A stretch of DNA of 64,000 nucleotides from contig NZ_JAIVKN010000001.1 in assembly GCF_020524025.1 (NCBI RefSeq), positions 868,001 to 932,000 on the forward strand, in the 5' to 3' direction. Every line of letters starts with the position of its first letter. Position 1 is the stretch's first letter. The notes beneath the pieces are model-generated. The model searched no databases and was not told where the DNA came from. It saw only the letters and a list, made by a program, of their open reading frames with translations. The stretch comes from Halobacillus litoralis (GTDB lineage Bacteria > Bacillota > Bacilli > Bacillales > Halobacillaceae). Below are positions 38,927-49,308 of this stretch, in pieces. The translations under genes were made by a program, and so were the position numbers.

Positions 38927-40498
38927 ATGAACGAACAGCAGCGAAAAGAAATGTCGCAGATTCGACAAGAAGAACCTGGGAGTAAGTCACAGGAACAAGA
39001 AAATTTAAATCGATTAAAGCAAAAAACGAGTGAAGATTTTGTAAAATATTTTGAAACCACATACCAGCCTCCAAATATGAGGGATGCGCAGCGCCGTAAA
39101 CGTAAGGAAACGGATGTGCATTATGACTTTGAAATTCCTGAGGACATGGACCAGGCAGGCAGAGGAAAGAAATATATGATCCGTACATACGGCTGCCAAA
39201 TGAATGAACATGACACAGAAGTAATGGCCGGGATTTTTGAAGAGATGGGATATGAAGCAACAAAAGATACAAAAGAAGCAGATATCATTCTTTTAAATAC
39301 ATGTGCCATCCGAGAAAATGCAGAGAATAAAGTTTTTGGTGAAATCGGCCACTTAAAACCATTGAAAATGGAGAACCCGAACTTGATTATCGGAATCTGC
39401 GGATGTATGTCGCAGGAAGAATCCGTTGTCAATCGAATTTTGAAAAAACACCCGTTTATTGACCTGATCTTCGGCACGCATAACATCCATAGAATTCCAC
39501 AGCTCGTGAAAGAAGCGATGTTTGGGAAAGAAATGGTTATTGATGTCTGGTCTAAAGAAGGCGATATCATTGAGAACCTGCCTCGTTCCCGTAAAGGAAA
39601 AATTAAGGCGTGGGTAAACATTATGTACGGTTGTGATAAATTCTGCACGTACTGCATCGTTCCTTATACCCGGGGGAAAGAGCGGAGCCGTCTTCCTAAG
39701 GATATTATTCAGGAAGTACGTCACCTGGCGGCCCAGGGGTATAAAGAAGTTACGCTTCTAGGTCAAAATGTAAACGCGTACGGCAAGGATCTGGATATCA
39801 ACTATGGGCTTGGCGATCTGATGGATGAACTACGCAGTATCGACATTCCCCGCGTTCGTTTTACAACCTCTCACCCGAGAGATTTTGATGACCGATTAAT
39901 TGAAGTGTTAGCTAAAGGTGGAAATATGCTGGATCATATTCATCTGCCTGTTCAATCTGGTAATACAGATGTTCTTAAGATTATGGGCCGGAAGTACTCG
40001 AGAGAAGAGTACTTAGAGCTTGTACGTAAGATCAGAGCAGCTATGCCTGAAGCTACATTGACGACGGACATTATCGTAGGCTTCCCTAATGAAACAGAAG
40101 AACAATTCCAGGATACATTATCATTAATGGAAGAAGTTGGGTTTGAAGCCGCGTATACATTTATTTATTCTCCAAGGGATAATACGCCGGCAGCCAAAAT
40201 GAAAGATAATGTTTCCATGGAAGAAAAGAAAGACCGTCTTCAGCGTTTAAATAAGATCGTCAATCAACAATCTGCTGATGCTATGAAAGAGTATGAGGGC
40301 GAAGTTGTTGACGTACTTGTTGAGGGAGAGAGTAAAAATAATCCAGAAGTCCTTGCAGGGTATACGAAGCGGAATAAATTGGTTAACTTCCGCGCTCCGC
40401 GTTCTGTGATTGGTCAAATAATTCCTGTTAAAGTAGTAAAAGCAAAAACATGGTCTCTTGATGGAGAAATGGTAGAATTAAGCGCAGAGGTGAAATGA
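38927..40498 (+). CDS. miaB: tRNA-2-methylthio-N6-dimethylallyladenosine synthase MiaB
   Basis: MiaB adds the methylthio group to i6A37 of tRNAs, downstream of MiaA. The 523-residue protein has an N-terminal UPF0004 domain ([14 protein letters not shown], three Cys ligands of the auxiliary cluster), the radical-SAM CxxxCxxC in CDKFCTYC, and a C-terminal TRAM domain. The first 65 residues are a charged extension, also seen in bacilli. GAAAGGAGAT precedes the ATG. The stop overlaps ricA. Confidence 0.97.
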   Translation: MNEQQRKEMSQIRQEEPGSKSQEQENLNRLKQKTSEDFVKYFETTYQPPNMRDAQRRKRKETDVHYDFEIPEDMDQAGRGKKYMIRTYGCQMNEHDTEVMAGIFEEMGYEATKDTKEADIILLNTCAIRENAENKVFGEIGHLKPLKMENPNLIIGICGCMSQEESVVNRILKKHPFIDLIFGTHNIHRIPQLVKEAMFGKEMVIDVWSKEGDIIENLPRSRKGKIKAWVNIMYGCDKFCTYCIVPYTRGKERSRLPKDIIQEVRHLAAQGYKEVTLLGQNVNAYGKDLDINYGLGDLMDELRSIDIPRVRFTTSHPRDFDDRLIEVLAKGGNMLDHIHLPVQSGNTDVLKIMGRKYSREEYLELVRKIRAAMPEATLTTDIIVGFPNETEEQFQDTLSLMEEVGFEAAYTFIYSPRDNTPAAKMKDNVSMEEKKDRLQRLNKIVNQQSADAMKEYEGEVVDVLVEGESKNNPEVLAGYTKRNKLVNFRAPRSVIGQIIPVKVVKAKTWSLDGEMVELSAEVK

Positions 40499-40926
40499 TG
40501 GCACAGTATACACGGAAAGAAGTTGTAGATGAAGCAAAGAAATTAGCGAAAATGATGGCGGATATTGAAGAGATTGACCGCTTTAAGCAGATCGAGGCGA
40601 AGTTAAACGATAATCAAAAAGTTCAGTCCCATATTAAAAAAATCAAGGCCCTCCAAAAACAGGCGGTAAACTTTCAGGCCTATGGGAAAACAGAAGCCTT
40701 GCAGAAGATTGAGAAGGAAATTGACAGGCTTCAGGATGAACTGGATGAAATTCCAGTTGTCGCAGAATTTAAAGATTCCCAGACAGTTATCAATGATATA
40801 CTGCAAATGATTTCTAATACAATTTCCCGTGAAGTCACGAATGAAGTCATTCGGTCTACCGGCGGGGACATTCTTCAAGGAGAAACAGGTTCTTCAAATA
40901 ATCAAAGTCATGGCTGCGGCCACTGA
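40495..40926 (+). CDS. ricA: RicA (YmcA), subunit of the RNase Y regulator complex
   Basis: RicA acts with RicF (YlbF) and RicT (YaaT), an Fe-S complex that directs RNase Y and promotes biofilm, competence and sporulation. The 143-residue helical protein keeps [18 protein letters not shown] and the end [17 protein letters not shown], with one Cys at residue 141. The start is at an ATGATG overlapping the miaB stop, with GAGGTGA before it. A terminator follows. Confidence 0.93.
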   Translation: MMAQYTRKEVVDEAKKLAKMMADIEEIDRFKQIEAKLNDNQKVQSHIKKIKALQKQAVNFQAYGKTEALQKIEKEIDRLQDELDEIPVVAEFKDSQTVINDILQMISNTISREVTNEVIRSTGGDILQGETGSSNNQSHGCGH

Positions 40927-40936
40927 TGCATACACT

Positions 40937-40972
40937 TCCGTCAGAGGGTTTTCCCCTCTGGCGGATTTTTTT
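40937..40972 (+). terminator. Terminator after ricA
   Basis: A 12-bp stem, 40937-40948 with 40954-40965 (one G-U), then seven T residues. Confidence 0.9.
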
Positions 40973-40973
40973 C

Positions 40974-41002
40974 GTACAATTTTATGGGCTCGTGCATACA
41001 AT
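40974..41002 (+). promoter_or_regulatory. Candidate sigma-E promoter for cotE
   Basis: CATACAAT at 40995-41002 is the exact sigma-E -10 consensus. GTACAAT at 40974-40980, 14 bases upstream, fits the -35 in part. B. subtilis cotE has a sigma-E promoter. Confidence 0.6.
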
Positions 41003-41096
41003 GAATTAAACACGTCCTTACGCCAGTATCCTGGTAGTCACCATCCGCCCAACCCCTGCATAGGATGGGTGGTAGAATAAGGAGGAGTGAAACCCT

Positions 41097-41669
41097 ATGT
41101 CTTTTTTTGAGCGAGATTACAGAGAGATTATTACAAAAGCTGTAATCGGAAAAGGTAAAAAGTTTACAGAATCAACGCACACCATCAGTCCCTCGCACCG
41201 CCCGACCAGTATTTTAGGATGTTGGGTCATCAATCACATTTACAATGCTAAAAAGAAAGGAGATCACGTCGAAGTATCTGGTAGTTACGATATCAACGTA
41301 TGGTATTCCTATAACGACAATACAAAAACAGAAGTTGTCACTGAAAGAGTCAGCTACTGCGATCACGTGAAATTGTATGTGAAAGATGATAATTGTGTCC
41401 ATGATGAGTTTGAAGTTATCGCCAAAGTTGTACAGCAGCCAAATTGTCTTGAAGCGAACATTTCTGCCAATGGACAAAAAATTGTTGTAGAAGTAGAAAG
41501 AGAATTTATTGTTGACGTTATTGGTGAAACGAAGCTGTGTGTGAAAGTGAACCCGCACGGCTGTGACCACGATGATGATTATGAACATGATCTTTCATCT
41601 GATGATTTCTCTGCCATTGAAACGGACTTCCTTCCATCCTCATCCAGCAGTCATGATCATAAGGATTAA
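41097..41669 (+). CDS. cotE: Outer spore coat morphogenetic protein CotE
   Basis: CotE organises the outer spore coat. The 190-residue protein is close to the 181 of B. subtilis, with the conserved core [29 protein letters not shown] and [14 protein letters not shown]. The acidic tail, Asp/His/Ser-rich here, differs from the Glu/Asp-rich tail of B. subtilis. AAGGAGGAG precedes the ATG. Its -10 site (sigma-E type) fits mother-cell expression. Confidence 0.96.
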   Translation: MSFFERDYREIITKAVIGKGKKFTESTHTISPSHRPTSILGCWVINHIYNAKKKGDHVEVSGSYDINVWYSYNDNTKTEVVTERVSYCDHVKLYVKDDNCVHDEFEVIAKVVQQPNCLEANISANGQKIVVEVEREFIVDVIGETKLCVKVNPHGCDHDDDYEHDLSSDDFSAIETDFLPSSSSSHDHKD

Positions 41670-41677
41670 TCCCTATC

Positions 41678-41709
41678 TCCTTGCTGATTCAGCGAGGATT
41701 TCTTTTTTT
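41678..41709 (+). terminator. Terminator after cotE
   Basis: TCCTTGCT at 41678-41685 pairs with AGCGAGGA at 41691-41698 (one G-U), then a T-rich tail to 41709. Confidence 0.75.
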
Positions 41710-41792
41710 ATCCGGGTGTACATGAAGTGTGCACCTGGAGATGTTTTAAGGAAAGGACATTGAGCTCTTCATTCAAGAAGGTTGTCCCCGTG

Positions 41793-41801
41793 TGCTATAA
41801 T
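41793..41801 (+). promoter_or_regulatory. Extended -10 promoter for mutS-mutL
   Basis: TGCTATAAT with a perfect TATAAT at 41796-41801, 37 bases before the mutS start; only a weak TTCAAG at 41772-41777 for the -35. Confidence 0.55.
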
Positions 41802-41837
41802 GGGTGGAGAATCTTACGTACGTTTTGGAGGAGTAAC

Positions 41838-44417
41838 ATGATGTCACAATATACACCGATGATGCAGCAATATTTAAAAATTAAAGCCGATCAAAAGGAT
41901 GCCTTTCTATTCTTCCGGTTAGGCGACTTCTACGAACTTTTCTTCGAGGATGCATTAAAAGCATCTCAGGAACTTGAAATTACGTTGACCAGTCGTGATG
42001 GAGGGGGAAGCGATCGAATTCCGATGTGCGGAGTCCCTTACCATTCTGCCGAAAACTACATAAAGCAGTTGATAGAAAAAGGGTACAAGGTAGCCATATG
42101 TGAACAAGTGGAAGACCCTAAATCAACAAAGGGTGTAGTGAAACGCGAAGTTGTTCAGCTGATTACTCCTGGAACTGTAATGGAAGGGAGTATGCTTGAT
42201 GACAAAGAGAACAATTACCTGGCTTCATTAAGTGTTTTTGAAGATGGTTCCTATACAGTGAGTTACAACGATCTTACAACAGGAGAGAACAGTGTGGCGC
42301 TTATCCCAGGCGGGTTTGATGCAGCGATGAGTGAATTGTACAGCCGTCCTGTGAAAGAAGTGGTTGTTTCATCTAACTTTCATGAAGAACATCAAAGCAT
42401 GCTTCGTGACCGCTTAGGATATACCGTCTCCCACCAGGATGAAACGGAGATAGAAGAAGCCTTTCTTTCTTTAGTGGAAGGGGTTAATCAAGAGAAACTT
42501 CTCACTGGTTTTGGGCGGCTGCTTAACTATATTCAGCACACTCAAAAACGGTCCCTGGACCACCTGCAGCCGGTTAAAGTGGTCGAACTAAAGCAGTATA
42601 TGACATTGGACATGTATTCGAAGAGAAACTTAGAGCTCTTAGAAACACTAAGGAAACAAGGGAAGTCCGGTAGTCTGCTTTCGGTTGTTGATAAAACCAT
42701 TACCTCTATGGGTGCGAGGATGCTGAAAAAATGGATGGAACGACCATTATTGTCGGCTGATGCTATTTCTACCCGTCACAATCAGGTAGAAGGCTTTTTA
42801 GATCAGTTTTTTGAGCGTGAAGCACTAAGGGAAGAATTGACAAGTGTATATGACTTAGAACGCCTTGCTGGGCGAGTCGCTTTTGGTAACGTGAATGCGA
42901 GAGACTTGATCCAACTGCGGAATTCATTAAGCCGGATCCCTGCTATTTTATCTACTCTTTCAAGTTTTCAAAATTCCTCTATAAAGGAATTGTATGAAAC
43001 CATTGATCCGCTGGAGGACTTGAAAGAACTCCTGGATAACAGTATCGCTGAGGACCCGCCAATTTCAGTCAAAGAAGGCGGCCTTATACAAGATGGATTT
43101 AACCAACAGCTGGACGAATACCGCTTTGCTTCCAAAAACGGTAAGCAGTGGATTGCCGAACTGGAACAGAAAGAACGCCAGAAGACAGGCATTAAATCCT
43201 TAAAGATCGGTTATAATCGTGTGTTCGGCTACTATATAGAAGTCACCAAAGCGAATCTGCGTCATCTTCCAGAGGGGATGTATGAGCGCAAACAAACGCT
43301 TACAAACGCGGAACGGTTTATAACTCCTGAACTGAAAGAAAAAGAGTCGATCATTCTTGAAGCACAGGAGAAAAGTGTGGAACTAGAATATGACTTGTTC
43401 TTGAATGTAAGAGAAGAAGTGAAAGCTTATGTACAAAGGCTGCAGCATTTAGCTGAACAGATCAGCCGCATTGATGTGCTGCAAGGCTTTGCCCAAGTTG
43501 CTGAAGCTTACCAGTATGTAAGGCCGACTTATAAAGAAGATCGAATCGTTGATATCAAACAAGGCCGTCACCCGGTAGTAGAAAGGGTTATGAAGGATGG
43601 AACGTTTGTACCTAATGATATATACATGGATGAGAAGACCGATGTGTTACTTATTACAGGACCCAACATGTCCGGTAAAAGTACCTACATGCGGCAGCTT
43701 GCTTTGACAGCTATCCTTGGTCAGATGGGATGTTTCGTTCCGTGTCAATCTGCCACACTTCCAATATTTGATCAGGTTTTCACACGAATTGGAGCAGCGG
43801 ATGATCTTGTATCCGGGCACAGCACATTTATGGTGGAAATGTTGGAGGCTAACCACGCCCTTTCTCATGCCACAGAGAACAGCATGATTCTCTTAGACGA
43901 AATCGGCAGAGGAACGAGCACTTATGATGGAATGGCTTTAGCACAGGCCATTGTCGAATATATTCATGAAGAAATTAAAGCTAAGACACTATTTTCGACT
44001 CACTATCATGAACTGACCTCTCTAGATGAGGAATTAGAACATTTGAAGAACGTCCATGTTCGTGCGGAAGAATATGAAGGGAACGTTGTATTCCTGCACC
44101 AAATCAAAGAAGGACCAGCCGATGAAAGTTATGGGATCCATGTCGCAAAACTTGCCGACCTGCCTGATTCTTTAATACAAAGAGCGTCGAGTCTTTTGGA
44201 ACAATTAGAAAGTGCGACTTCTTCTAAGGAAGTTTCAGCGGGAAAAGAAGCTGAAGAGCAGCTGACACTTTTTGTGGAAGAACCAAAGCCGAAAAAATCG
44301 AAAAGTCATCAACCCACATCAGTGGAAAAACACTTAGAATCTCTTGACTTAATGGAAATGACACCAATGGATGCAATGAATGAGTTGTACCAACTACAAA
44401 AACGTTTGAAGTCTTAA
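41838..44417 (+). CDS. mutS: DNA mismatch repair protein MutS
   Basis: MutS recognises mismatches. The 859-residue protein has the N-terminal mismatch domain with the Phe-x-Glu-like loop [15 protein letters not shown], clamp and lever domains, and the ATPase with Walker [10 protein letters not shown], the NALSHATE-type block and [17 protein letters not shown] at 41827-41831 serves the paired ATGs at 41838 and 41841. The open frame reaches back to 41727, but those residues match nothing. A terminal linker and beta-clamp-like tail follow residue 780. Confidence 0.96.
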   Translation: MMSQYTPMMQQYLKIKADQKDAFLFFRLGDFYELFFEDALKASQELEITLTSRDGGGSDRIPMCGVPYHSAENYIKQLIEKGYKVAICEQVEDPKSTKGVVKREVVQLITPGTVMEGSMLDDKENNYLASLSVFEDGSYTVSYNDLTTGENSVALIPGGFDAAMSELYSRPVKEVVVSSNFHEEHQSMLRDRLGYTVSHQDETEIEEAFLSLVEGVNQEKLLTGFGRLLNYIQHTQKRSLDHLQPVKVVELKQYMTLDMYSKRNLELLETLRKQGKSGSLLSVVDKTITSMGARMLKKWMERPLLSADAISTRHNQVEGFLDQFFEREALREELTSVYDLERLAGRVAFGNVNARDLIQLRNSLSRIPAILSTLSSFQNSSIKELYETIDPLEDLKELLDNSIAEDPPISVKEGGLIQDGFNQQLDEYRFASKNGKQWIAELEQKERQKTGIKSLKIGYNRVFGYYIEVTKANLRHLPEGMYERKQTLTNAERFITPELKEKESIILEAQEKSVELEYDLFLNVREEVKAYVQRLQHLAEQISRIDVLQGFAQVAEAYQYVRPTYKEDRIVDIKQGRHPVVERVMKDGTFVPNDIYMDEKTDVLLITGPNMSGKSTYMRQLALTAILGQMGCFVPCQSATLPIFDQVFTRIGAADDLVSGHSTFMVEMLEANHALSHATENSMILLDEIGRGTSTYDGMALAQAIVEYIHEEIKAKTLFSTHYHELTSLDEELEHLKNVHVRAEEYEGNVVFLHQIKEGPADESYGIHVAKLADLPDSLIQRASSLLEQLESATSSKEVSAGKEAEEQLTLFVEEPKPKKSKSHQPTSVEKHLESLDLMEMTPMDAMNELYQLQKRLKS

Positions 44418-44430
44418 AGGAGGAACAGAG

Positions 44431-46296
44431 ATGGCGCGTATCCGACTTATGCCAGATCATTTAGCCAATAAAATAGCGGCCGGAGAAGTTGTCGAGCGCC
44501 CCGCCTCTGTCGTAAAAGAACTGGTAGAAAACAGTATCGATGCTAATGCGACATGGGTGAAAATCGATTTAATGGAAGCCGGGCTGCAACGGATCCGAAT
44601 TATCGATGATGGTGCAGGAATGGAAGAGGAAGATTGTGAGCGGGCCTTCCATCGTCACGCGACAAGTAAAATCATTGATGAAAATGACTTGTTCCATGTG
44701 CGGACGCTCGGTTTTCGCGGCGAAGCATTAGCGAGTATAGCAGCGGTCAGCCGGTTGAGCATCCAAACCTCAACAGGGGAAGAAGCCGGGACCAAGATTG
44801 ATTTAGAAGGTGGGAAAGTTACACACCAAGGAAAAAGCGATGCAAGAAAAGGAACGGATATTACGGTTGAGGAACTCTTTTTCAATACCCCTGCACGGCT
44901 GAAATATATGAAGACGATTCACACGGAGCTTGGGCATATTACAGATGTATTGAACCGTGTAGCATTAGCTCATCCGGAAGTACAATTTATCTGTACTCAT
45001 AATGAAAAGCAGATATTTAAGACAAATGGCCGGGGCGATCTGCTTCAAGTTATTGCGAGTATATACGGGATGAACGTTGCAAAAAAAATGCTCCCCATTG
45101 AGATGGAAACGGCTGATTTTAAAGTTCAGGGGTATATCGCTAAACCCGAAGTGTACAGAGCTTCCCGCCATTATATGTCTACAATCATCAATGGCAGGTT
45201 TATTCGCAGCATCCCATTAAATAAAGCCATTCTGCAGGGATATCATACGTTGCTGCCTATTGGGAAGAGCCCTATCGTAGGTCTCAATATCGATATGGAT
45301 CCAATTCTCGTAGATGTCAACGTACATCCATCAAAAATGGAAGTCCGCTTTAGTAAAGAGAAGGAACTTTATGATCTTCTTGAAGAAACGGTTCGACAGA
45401 CATTTAGAAAACAAACACTGATACCAAATGTTCAGGAATCGAAGCCGAAGCCAAAAAAAGAAAAATCGGAGCAAAGGTCGTTTGAATTCTATGAATCAAG
45501 AAAAGAGGATGCCCACAAACAGAGGGAAATGACTGTGGATCATTTAGTTGAACAGGAAGGTCCGACGACTTCAAACAATGAAGGTTTCTCCCGCCAACAG
45601 GATGAGCTTTTAAAAGAACTGGTCCCTTCCTTTGAACCGGAGAAATTAAAAGAAGAACCACCTGTACAAGAAAAGAGTGAAAAAGAGGAATTCGCCCAGG
45701 ACAGGAAAGAGAACCGCGTCCCGACAATGTATCCAATAGGACAACTTCACGGTACCTATATCCTGGCTCAGAATGAAGATGGCATGTATATTGTGGACCA
45801 GCACGCAGCTCAGGAGAGGATTAAATATGAGTTTTTCCGAGATAAGCTTGCACAAGTTCACCATGAAGTACAAGAATTACTTGTTCCGATGACTTTTGAC
45901 TTTTCTAAGCAGGAAGCTCTAAGGATCGAAGAATATAAAGATCAACTGGAAGAAGTCGGCCTGTTCTTTGAACCATTTGGGGACACCACTTATATTATCC
46001 GCAGTCATCCTCAATGGTTTCCGCAAGGGTTTGAACAAGAGGTCATTGATGAGATGATCCAACAGCTGATGAATGAAGAACGGATCGACATTTTAAAATT
46101 GAGGGAAGAAGCGGCTATTCTTATGTCCTGCAAGCGATCCATTAAAGCTAATCATTATCTCAACCAGACCGATATGTTTCAACTGCTTGAAGATTTGAGG
46201 CAATCGACCGATCCATTTACCTGCCCACATGGACGACCGATTATTGTGTTTTTCTCCGAATATGAAATGGAAAAAATGTTTAAACGAGTGATGTAA
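44431..46296 (+). CDS. mutL: DNA mismatch repair protein MutL
   Basis: MutL links mismatch recognition to strand incision. The 621-residue protein has a GHKL ATPase head ([23 protein letters not shown]), a charged variable linker (about 335-440), and a C-terminal endonuclease domain with [21 protein letters not shown] and CPHGRPIIV, the metal-binding motifs of nicking MutL proteins. No MutH is needed in such systems. It lies 13 bases after mutS with AAAGGAGG. Confidence 0.97.
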   Translation: MARIRLMPDHLANKIAAGEVVERPASVVKELVENSIDANATWVKIDLMEAGLQRIRIIDDGAGMEEEDCERAFHRHATSKIIDENDLFHVRTLGFRGEALASIAAVSRLSIQTSTGEEAGTKIDLEGGKVTHQGKSDARKGTDITVEELFFNTPARLKYMKTIHTELGHITDVLNRVALAHPEVQFICTHNEKQIFKTNGRGDLLQVIASIYGMNVAKKMLPIEMETADFKVQGYIAKPEVYRASRHYMSTIINGRFIRSIPLNKAILQGYHTLLPIGKSPIVGLNIDMDPILVDVNVHPSKMEVRFSKEKELYDLLEETVRQTFRKQTLIPNVQESKPKPKKEKSEQRSFEFYESRKEDAHKQREMTVDHLVEQEGPTTSNNEGFSRQQDELLKELVPSFEPEKLKEEPPVQEKSEKEEFAQDRKENRVPTMYPIGQLHGTYILAQNEDGMYIVDQHAAQERIKYEFFRDKLAQVHHEVQELLVPMTFDFSKQEALRIEEYKDQLEEVGLFFEPFGDTTYIIRSHPQWFPQGFEQEVIDEMIQQLMNEERIDILKLREEAAILMSCKRSIKANHYLNQTDMFQLLEDLRQSTDPFTCPHGRPIIVFFSEYEMEKMFKRVM

Positions 46297-46330
46297 AAAA
46301 AGAGACCCATAAACGGGTCTCTTTTTTTAT
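46295..46330 (+). terminator. Terminator after mutL
   Basis: A 14-bp perfect stem, 46295-46308 with 46315-46328, six-base loop. The A/T-rich arms would work in both directions. Confidence 0.9.
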
Positions 46331-46401
46331 TAGAATAAAAGTTTACATAATATTATTGCGATAAACTTCAAAACCGACTTCTCTACACGGGAGAGGAGGG
46401 A

Positions 46402-46761
46402 TTAAGATATATTTTTCTGTTGGAGTAAAAATCTGAAGTAATTATCAATTTGTTTAATTTCATCTGGTTGAATTCCAAACCAGGCCTTTTTGTCAAAAAT
46501 GACAGGCTTTGTATACCCTTTTGTTTCCAGGAGCTGCTTAATTTCTCGCATTTCATCTTCAAGTTCATCACTTAATCCAAGAAGATAATCTGCGGTGGTA
46601 TGAAGAGCATGGGCGATCTTTGATAGATCCTCAAGATCTGGAGATGTATAATTCCGTTCCCAATTCGATACGACTTGTGCGGACACACCGACTTTTTCAG
46701 CTAACATCGATTGTGTTAAACGCCTTTCTTTTCTAAGTGAACGAATTCTTTCATGAACCAC
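46402..46761 (-). CDS. XRE family transcriptional repressor
   Basis: A 119-residue protein with a helix-turn-helix at residues 5-60 (IRSLRKERRLTQSMLAEKVG, then SAQVVSNWERNYTSPDLEDL) and a short C-terminal helical part that may dimerise. It is read on the strand opposite its neighbours, starts at GTG with AAAGGAGG eight bases before it, and is not part of the B. subtilis order here. The four-unit operator array lies directly upstream, so self-repression is likely. It resembles phage- or element-type regulators, but no other mobile gene is near. Target genes are unknown. Confidence 0.88.
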   Translation of the reverse strand: MVHERIRSLRKERRLTQSMLAEKVGVSAQVVSNWERNYTSPDLEDLSKIAHALHTTADYLLGLSDELEDEMREIKQLLETKGYTKPVIFDKKAWFGIQPDEIKQIDNYFRFLLQQKNIS

Positions 46762-46795
46762 TTAAGACGCCTCCTTTTCTATACTATAACACATA

Positions 46796-46883
46796 CTAAC
46801 GAAATGCGATAGTTAAACTAACGAATATTTTGAATATTACTAACGGGATTCGTTAGTAGGTATAACGGAATCCGTTAGTTTAT
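46796..46883. promoter_or_regulatory. Four operator units at a 22-bp period
   Basis: Units begin at 46796, 46818, 46840 and 46862. Three fit a 17-base palindrome CTAACGRRATNCGTTAG: weakly at 46796, well at 46840 (ACTAACG/CGTTAGT), and with a perfect 15-base core at 46862 (TAACGGA-A-TCCGTTA). The second unit keeps only the left half. The first unit reaches the -35 region of the XRE gene; the last ends 35 bases before a TATAAT of miaA (46915-46920). Confidence 0.85.
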
Positions 46884-46914
46884 GCGCTGAGGTATGATTC
46901 CAGAGCCATTCATG

Positions 46915-46920
46915 TATAAT
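46915..46920 (+). promoter_or_regulatory. -10 box before miaA
   Basis: A perfect TATAAT about 30 bases before miaA. No convincing -35 at 17 bases. It lies downstream of the operator array. Confidence 0.45.
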
Positions 46921-46949
46921 AGGTAGCAGAGTGAAAGGGAGGTGGAATT

Positions 46950-47894
46950 ATGAAACCGGTAGTGATATCTGTCGTCGGTCCGACGGCGGTAGGAAAATCG
47001 GAATTGGGTATCAGGATTGCTGAACGTTTTGGTGGTGAGGTAATAAGCGGGGATTCCATGCAGATTTATCGCACGATGGACATCGGGACGGCTAAAGTAA
47101 CTAATGAGGAAATGAGAGGGATCCCCCATCATATGATTGATGTGAAGGAACCTGAAGAAAACTTTTCTGTAGCTGAGTTCCAGGAGTGCGTGCAACAGTT
47201 AATTAAAGACGTACATACTCGTAACAAGCTTCCTATTATTGTTGGAGGAACGGGTTTATACATACAGGCAACACTTTATGATTTTAATTTTTCAGAAGAA
47301 AAAAAAGATACGGAAGTTATTCTTCGTCTGGAGGAGGAGGCTTCACAAAAGGGGAACGCTTATATGCACGAACGCTTAAGAGCTGTTGATCCTCTGCAGG
47401 CGGAGCGTATCCATCCGAACAATCTGCGTCGCGTTCTCAGGGCGCTGGAACATTTTGAGACAACTGGACAGAAGATGAGTGACAAACAAGAAGAACAGGC
47501 AGCTGAATCTCCTTTTAATCCGATCCTGATTGGTCTTGAGATGGACCGTGATCTTTTATATGAAAGAATTAATAAAAGGGTGGACCGAATGGTAGAGCAG
47601 GGATTGGTACAAGAAGTTAAGGATCTTTATGACCAGGGGCTTTCAGATGCACAATCTATGAAAGCCATCGGCTACAAAGAATTAATCCCTTACTTCCAGG
47701 GGACATGTGAGCTCAGCGAAGCGGTCGAGCTGTTGAAGCGGAACTCAAGAAGATATGCCAAGCGTCAGTATACGTATTTTAAAAATAAGCTGAACGTTGA
47801 CTGGTACTCCATCACTCCGACAGACTATGAAGAGAAATTTGAAACAATTTTAGACGATTTAGCAGGAAAGCTTGATGAATACGTAGAATCGTAA
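46950..47894 (+). CDS. miaA: tRNA dimethylallyltransferase MiaA
   Basis: MiaA adds the isopentenyl group to A37 of tRNAs reading UNN codons, the substrate of MiaB. The 314-residue protein has the P-loop GPTAVGKSE at about 10-18, GDSMQIYRTMDIGTAK, and RRYAKRQYTYFKN near the C-terminus. GGGAGGTGG precedes the ATG. It forms a pair with hfq. Confidence 0.96.
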   Translation: MKPVVISVVGPTAVGKSELGIRIAERFGGEVISGDSMQIYRTMDIGTAKVTNEEMRGIPHHMIDVKEPEENFSVAEFQECVQQLIKDVHTRNKLPIIVGGTGLYIQATLYDFNFSEEKKDTEVILRLEEEASQKGNAYMHERLRAVDPLQAERIHPNNLRRVLRALEHFETTGQKMSDKQEEQAAESPFNPILIGLEMDRDLLYERINKRVDRMVEQGLVQEVKDLYDQGLSDAQSMKAIGYKELIPYFQGTCELSEAVELLKRNSRRYAKRQYTYFKNKLNVDWYSITPTDYEEKFETILDDLAGKLDEYVES

Positions 47895-47924
47895 TACTAC
47901 AGATAGAAAAGAGGAGGAAGATCC

Positions 47925-48149
47925 ATGGCCCAATCCGTAAATATCCAAGATAACTATTTGAATCAATTAAGAAAAGAACGTATGCAGGTGACTGTTTTCC
48001 TATTGAACGGTTTCCAGTTAAGAGGCATTGTTAAAGCTTTTGACAACTTTACCGTTTTGTTAGAAACAGAAGGGAAGCAGCAGCTGATCTTTAAACACGC
48101 GATCTCAACATTCGCTCCAATAAAGAACGTATCTTTGGATAAAGAGTAG
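47925..48149 (+). CDS. hfq: RNA chaperone Hfq
   Basis: Hfq, the Sm-like hexameric RNA chaperone. The 74-residue protein has Sm1 ([23 protein letters not shown], shown by its core) and the Sm2 box IFKHAIST. It matches the short Bacillus form, without the long tail of enterobacteria. AGAGGAGGA precedes the ATG. Follows miaA as in many bacteria. Confidence 0.96.
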   Translation: MAQSVNIQDNYLNQLRKERMQVTVFLLNGFQLRGIVKAFDNFTVLLETEGKQQLIFKHAISTFAPIKNVSLDKE

Positions 48150-48177
48150 TTGCGTACATACGCCTCTCGAGTTCATT

Positions 48178-48226
48178 AATAAAAGCGGGGGTCCGTTACT
48201 GGGCTTCCGCTTTTATTGTTTTTTGT
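48178..48226 (+). terminator. Terminator after hfq
   Basis: AATAAAAGCGG at 48178-48188 pairs perfectly with CCGCTTTTATT at 48207-48217; a T run follows. Confidence 0.85.
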
Positions 48227-48290
48227 ATAGGCGTTTGTCACAGCCTCCCAGCTCAAAGCGTATGATGAAACAGAATGAGGAGGGATCGAT

Positions 48291-49232
48291 GTGCATCCGC
48301 AGGCAAAAACAGCGAAAACCGGCACGATTAATATCGTCTTGAATGAAACAAAGCGTAAAGCTGTTACGGACCAGAAGGCACTCGTAAGGGAGCAGCCGGC
48401 TGCCCCTTTTCGAAGGATCGATGAGTTTTTCTCAACCATTATAGGATTGCAGGATTTAAAGATGCGCCTTAAAGAAATTTATGCTCAAGTGATGATAGCC
48501 AAGAAACGAGAGCATGCGGGACTAAAAAAGAACAGTCAGGTTTTACACATGGTCTTTAAAGGGAATCCAGGCACGGGTAAAACAACAGTGGCAAGGATGG
48601 TTGCTGAACTATTTCAGGAAATCGAAGTCTTGGAGAAGGGTCATTTTATTGAAGCTGATCGAAGTGACTTAGTCGGAGAGTATATTGGGCATACCGCTCA
48701 AAAAACGAAAGATCTGATCCATAAGGCACTTGGCGGTGTGCTCTTTATTGATGAAGCGTACTCGCTTGCCAGAGGTGGAGAGAAGGACTTTGGTAAAGAA
48801 GCGATTGATACCTTAGTGAAGTGTATGGAAGATCACCATGATGAGTTAATTATCATTCTAGCTGGGTATCCTGCTGAAATGGAAGATTTTCTAACAATAA
48901 ACCCGGGGCTCGCTTCCAGATTCCCCATTCAACTGTCATTTAAGAATTATCAGGCAAGGGAACTTACCTCCATTGCTCATGGAATGATTGAAGAAAGGGA
49001 ATATTGTTTAACAAATGAAGCGCATGAAAAATTGCAGCAGCATTTAAAAGCTGTCTGTTCTCGTCGATCGGTTAATTTCTCCAATGCCAGGTATGTGCGG
49101 AACCTGGTTGAAGAGGCGATACGCAAGCATGCCTGGCGGGTCATCAGCCATTCAAAATTAGAAAAATCCACTCTCATGACGCTTGAGGCGGAGGACTTTT
49201 CAATCCAGCCAGATGAGCCTGCTGTTCATTAG
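48291..49232 (+). CDS. spoVK: Stage V sporulation protein K, AAA ATPase
   Basis: A CbbX/SpoVK-type AAA+ ATPase of 313 residues, needed for late spore maturation. Walker A GNPGTGKTT (about 88-96), Walker B VLFIDEAYSLARGGEKDFG and the sensor region NPGLASRFP are intact. The start is GTG at 48291 with GAGGAGGGA upstream; the overlapping ATG at 48289 is in another frame. The N-terminal 45 residues vary among homologues. Confidence 0.94.
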   Translation: MHPQAKTAKTGTINIVLNETKRKAVTDQKALVREQPAAPFRRIDEFFSTIIGLQDLKMRLKEIYAQVMIAKKREHAGLKKNSQVLHMVFKGNPGTGKTTVARMVAELFQEIEVLEKGHFIEADRSDLVGEYIGHTAQKTKDLIHKALGGVLFIDEAYSLARGGEKDFGKEAIDTLVKCMEDHHDELIIILAGYPAEMEDFLTINPGLASRFPIQLSFKNYQARELTSIAHGMIEEREYCLTNEAHEKLQQHLKAVCSRRSVNFSNARYVRNLVEEAIRKHAWRVISHSKLEKSTLMTLEAEDFSIQPDEPAVH

Positions 49233-49308
49233 GTGGTAATGATATTCATGGGCATTGTTTTTCTGGTATGATTAGTAAGACACAACGTGAAGAAAAGAAG
49301 GTGTAGAT

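Noticed and set aside
39121-39657. 178-codon reverse frame inside miaB
   Set aside because: Antisense shadow of a highly conserved gene.
41727-41837. Upstream extension of MutS
   Set aside because: It crosses the promoter and ribosome site, and the residues do not belong to MutS.
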